From contig WRIQ01000002.1 of the NCBI GenBank assembly GCA_009782655.1, forward strand, positions 1 to 17,775: 17,775 nt of DNA, read 5' to 3'. The notes under the pieces are model-generated. The model saw only the letters and a list, made by a program, of their open reading frames with translations, was not told the origin of the DNA and did no database searches. Source of the stretch: Prolixibacteraceae bacterium. GTDB taxonomy: Bacteria > Bacteroidota > Bacteroidia > Bacteroidales > Prolixibacteraceae. The position numbers and the translations under genes were made by a program. The stretch's first letter is position 1, and every line of letters begins with the position of its first letter. Positions 15,279-17,775 of the stretch are shown piece by piece.

Positions 15279-16226
15279 TTAATACAATTTTTTCCTTTTC
15301 ACGAGGTAGGTCAGCAGCACTTGACTAAAATCTTCGTTGATGTCGGCTTCGGCCAGATCGATCATGTATTGGCCGCACTTGACTTTCAACTCCTCGAAAT
15401 ATTCGTCTACGCTTTTCACATATCCCGATTTTATTTCCCAAGGGTTCAGTTTGATGGATTGCCCTGTTTCGAGGTCTACAAAGCGATGCGGGCGGTTATC
15501 GAATTGAAATTTGCGTTCCTTTTTGTGGTCGGTAACATGGAAAAGCAATACCTCGTGTTTGTTGTAGCGCAGGTGGCGGAGCGCCGAAAAAAGTTCTTCC
15601 GTTTTTTCATCGTCAATCATATCGCTGAAGATAACCACTAACGAACGTTTGTGAATATTTTCGGCAATCTGGTGCAACGCCGCCGATGTGTTGGTAGTTT
15701 TGCGGAGATGCATATTTTCGGGACGTAAAAATTCTGCCAGTTTGTTCATCATCACCTCGGCATGAACCGACGAAAGGCGCGGGTGCAGGTGGTATTCTAT
15801 TTCGTCGGAGAAAAGTGTCAGCCCAACGGCATCGCGCTGTTTGCGCAACATGTAAATCAATGCTGCCCCCGTATAAACCGAAAAAGCCAACTTGTTGAAC
15901 AGATGATTTGAACCTTTTGAGTATGGGAAAAGCATGGACGACGAAATATCGACAACCAACTGGCAGCGCAGGTTGGTTTCTTCTTCATACTGTTTCACAA
16001 ATAGTTTGTCGGTGCGGGCATACAGCTTCCAGTCGATTGATTTTGTGGATTCGCCCTGATTGTAAAGCCTGTGTTCGGCAAACTCGACGGAAAAACCGTG
16101 GAAAGGACTCCGGTGCAACCCAGTGATAAATCCCTCAACGACTTCACGCGCAATCAATTCCAGATTGTCGAACTTCTGGAATTGTTGGAGGTCTAATAAG
16201 TTCCTTACTTCTGTTATCTGATTCAT
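15279..16226 (-). CDS. DUF58 domain protein with vWA-like MIDAS
   Basis: This is a 315-residue protein. The DUF58 core motif EFAEHRLYNQGESTKSIDWK (48-67) continues with LYARTDKLFVKQYEEE. A von Willebrand A-like fold follows, with DISSS at 93-97, Thr near 178-180 and the strand end VVIFSDMID (197-205). These together form a MIDAS metal site. There is no signal peptide or membrane helix, so it is cytosolic. DUF58 proteins usually sit beside a MoxR AAA+ ATPase and BatA/BatB in Bacteroidota and are thought to help assemble or metallate envelope proteins; the molecular role is not settled. No MoxR or Bat gene is present in the window: the upstream side holds AT-rich unrelated genes and downstream is rsmG. 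It starts at ATG 16226 with a good candidate promoter. Confidence 0.9.
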   Translation of the reverse strand: MNQITEVRNLLDLQQFQKFDNLELIAREVVEGFITGLHRSPFHGFSVEFAEHRLYNQGESTKSIDWKLYARTDKLFVKQYEEETNLRCQLVVDISSSMLFPYSKGSNHLFNKLAFSVYTGAALIYMLRKQRDAVGLTLFSDEIEYHLHPRLSSVHAEVMMNKLAEFLRPENMHLRKTTNTSAALHQIAENIHKRSLVVIFSDMIDDEKTEELFSALRHLRYNKHEVLLFHVTDHKKERKFQFDNRPHRFVDLETGQSIKLNPWEIKSGYVKSVDEYFEELKVKCGQYMIDLAEADINEDFSQVLLTYLVKRKKLY

Positions 16227-16271
16227 AGCATCAAAAATACCATTTCCTGTAAATCCTGTGATTCAATTTGA

Positions 16272-16298
16272 CAAAGATAATGGTTTAACGTTTGCAAA
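16272..16298 (-). promoter_or_regulatory. Candidate promoter for DUF58-rsmG
   Basis: On the minus strand TTTG (plus 16295-16298), 15 bp, then TATCTTTG (plus 16272-16279), an exact -7 consensus match, 45 bp before the DUF58 ATG. The architecture is the same as upstream of asnS. The rest of the gap (16299-16492) has a short CCCC-GATA-GGGG hairpin at 16406-16417 and a 60-codon open frame without support. Confidence 0.45.
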
Positions 16299-16492
16299 AT
16301 AATTTTCCAATTTTGTGTTTTTGCGTGAATTAACTTGAAATACAACAACGTGTGCAAGCAGGAACGTCCACATATTTAATTCGATAACGAAGCGACGGAA
16401 ATCAACCCCGATAGGGGCAAAGGTGTAATGATGAACTTTAATCATAATTTATTGATACGGAATATTTTAACGGTGCATTTTTCTCAAGCCGA

Positions 16493-17233
16493 TTATTTTA
16501 ATTTCCTCGTTGCATGTTTGATTATCCATTGCGTATTCTTATTATCGCTCTTTTCCCATTCTCTGATTAATTCAAAAGCCGCATCAGAATTTACTTTAAT
16601 ATAATCCGCAATGTTATTTGCTACCGACTTCATTACAAATTTCACCTGTTCCGTTTTCAAGATATTCAAAATTTCAAATACGGGTTTCGGATTATCAATG
16701 AAAATGTCCAGTTTACTCGACCAAGGTAATTTGGGTCTTATGCCTTCTGCTGCCAATCGCCGAAGGTGAAAATTTTCGGATTGTGCCCAGGTTTTCATTT
16801 GCTCAACGGATTGTGCCGTGTACTTCCTCAGATAGGGGCGTATGGCGTACTCGCCTGTATTTCTTTTGGTAAGCTCCTCGATCGCCTTTATTGAGGTATC
16901 AAAATGCGCTAATCCGTATTTTTCAATAAACTTCCCAACAGGCATCAGCCAGTAAAAGTCTGTAAACATTCCCGTTTCTTTGGGGTTTTCATCGCCCATG
17001 ATATTTACGAGAATTTTGATAGACTTATCGTAATCGATTGGTAAACAAGCATACAAAGCATCTGCAATTAATTCAATTCTTTGTGTGTAGGTCTTATCGG
17101 AATAGTTTTGCTGAACAAGCGCTATAAACTTGTCCGCAGGAAATTTGTTTTCCACTTCGCAAATTTTTTCCGATAATAGTTGTGCCAGATTTACGCCAAA
17201 ATATGCCGTCAGTTTAACTTTTTCCTGTTCCAT
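16493..17233 (-). CDS. AlkC-like DNA alkylation repair protein (HEAT-like repeats)
   Basis: This is a 246-residue cytosolic protein made of helical repeats. The diagnostic stretch is NFHLRRLAAEGIRPKLPW (154-171), matching the 'H-RRLASEG-RPRLPW' signature of the AlkC/AlkD group (COG4335). VMKSVANNIADYIK (200-213) and WIIKHATRKLK (236-246) are the later conserved repeats. AlkC and AlkD enzymes remove alkylated purines such as 3-methyladenine without flipping the base. Some AlkC proteins carry an extra C-terminal Ig-like domain, which is missing here. A conserved catalytic acidic residue could not be assigned with confidence, so a non-enzymatic HEAT protein is possible. It begins 5 bp after the stop of the edge gene, which implies one transcript. 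Both are more AT-rich than the genes to the left. Confidence 0.75.
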   Translation of the reverse strand: MEQEKVKLTAYFGVNLAQLLSEKICEVENKFPADKFIALVQQNYSDKTYTQRIELIADALYACLPIDYDKSIKILVNIMGDENPKETGMFTDFYWLMPVGKFIEKYGLAHFDTSIKAIEELTKRNTGEYAIRPYLRKYTAQSVEQMKTWAQSENFHLRRLAAEGIRPKLPWSSKLDIFIDNPKPVFEILNILKTEQVKFVMKSVANNIADYIKVNSDAAFELIREWEKSDNKNTQWIIKHATRKLK

Positions 17234-17238
17234 AATGA

Positions 17239-17775
17239 TTATGTTTTTATATGTTTGAACCCAAATTTACCGCAAAATTCTCGAAGTATGCCATAGTTTG
17301 CGTCAATATATTTCCAAATCTGCTTTCTTACTTTTTCGGGTTTTCTATTGTTGTCAGCGTCGGCCAATATTTGAATCCAATAAATCAGATACGGTCGTAA
17401 ATCCTCTGCCGTAACCAATTTTGTTTCAATATAACTGTTGAACATGATAAGCCAGCCTAATAAACTGTCAAAAATTCCCCTGATTACAACTTCTTCTTTG
17501 CTGAACCCTGTCAAATCATTATTAAATCCTGCCAAATCACAGCCTTTGTTCTCGTTGAGTGCAAGTGAGGAAAAAATCAAGTCGTCCGTAAAATGTATTT
17601 TTTTCTTTTCATCTAACTCATTTTCCTTTAAAACCAATTCGTTGGAATTCCAGTCAAGTAAGGTAAATGCTCTTTTTATATCAAAATCATTGTAAAATTC
17701 TTTGATTTCCTTAGATACAAATTCGGCTTTTTTCCATTTTTGGGCTTTTATATACTGATAAATACCAATCATTAT
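17239..17775 (-). CDS. Unrecognised protein, 5' end possibly outside the window
   Basis: At least 177 residues are seen. The first ATG is at 17772, but the frame stays open to the window edge, and the opening residues MIGIYQYIKAQKWKKAEFV look like the end of a membrane helix followed by its cytosolic exit. The true start is therefore probably upstream. The visible part has WKKAEFVSKEIKEF, then a polar middle with LLDWNSNELVL, then an amphipathic helical region (GIFDSLLGWLIMFNSYIETKLV, DLRPYLIYWIQILAD). I cannot name the family. I have a faint memory of uncharacterised single-helix proteins with a W-K-x-A-E-F-V motif, which a search should test. It is 5 bp upstream of the AlkC-like gene in the same direction and equally AT-rich. 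Confidence 0.65.
   Translation of the reverse strand: MMIGIYQYIKAQKWKKAEFVSKEIKEFYNDFDIKRAFTLLDWNSNELVLKENELDEKKKIHFTDDLIFSSLALNENKGCDLAGFNNDLTGFSKEEVVIRGIFDSLLGWLIMFNSYIETKLVTAEDLRPYLIYWIQILADADNNRKPEKVRKQIWKYIDANYGILREFCGKFGFKHIKT

Noticed and set aside
16263..16445. 60-codon minus-strand open frame between the AlkC-like and DUF58 genes
   Set aside because: It covers the candidate DUF58 promoter, has no domain and has no leader of its own. I treat it as intergenic, with a repeat origin left open as a finding.

Overview
The window looks like a chromosomal segment of a Bacteroidota bacterium, most likely an anaerobic or microaerophilic member near Bacteroidales. The evidence is a single-chain SecD-SecF fusion, an S46 dipeptidyl peptidase with the DEGMW mature start, an OadG-type sodium-pump subunit with the 'THDEE...RRYSPW' tail, AT-rich leaders without clear Shine-Dalgarno sites, and several boxes resembling the Bacteroidota promoter (TTTG, then TAnnTTTG). 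No organism can be named from sequence alone.

Layout, left to right. The end of queA (tRNA queuosine synthesis) and a zinc-ribbon SAM methyltransferase run on the plus strand. The methyltransferase overlaps by 9 bp, tail to tail, a large minus-strand gene for a 928-residue membrane-anchored protein with a C-terminal beta-propeller. Two small plus-strand genes follow: an unrecognised short exported protein and a solitary oadG-like gene. A perfect 17-bp hairpin flanked by A and T runs (5113-5151) separates oadG from the convergent secDF. From secDF to the right edge everything is on the minus strand. In transcription order from the right edge these are: an unrecognised gene cut by the edge, an AlkC-like DNA alkylation repair protein, a DUF58 protein, rsmG, a DPP7-type S46 peptidase, asnS, mdh, a single-domain retropepsin-like protease, a small membrane-anchored protein and secDF.

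Most genes are independent housekeeping functions with their own short leaders: protein export (secDF), translation (asnS, rsmG, queA), central carbon metabolism (mdh) and periplasmic peptide degradation (DPP7). Likely co-transcribed pairs are DUF58-rsmG (22-bp gap) and the edge gene with the AlkC-like gene (5-bp gap). The right-hand pair is visibly more AT-rich than its neighbours and may be a later acquisition.

I saw no RNA gene, CRISPR array, insertion sequence or prophage. There is no gene-free stretch over 300 bases. The three longest gaps are 10290-10537, 11975-12248 and 16227-16492, and each is described. I did not find a clear new multi-gene system. The best leads are the solitary OadG, the anchored propeller protein, the isolated DUF58 gene, the cytosolic retropepsin-like protein and the AT-rich edge pair.
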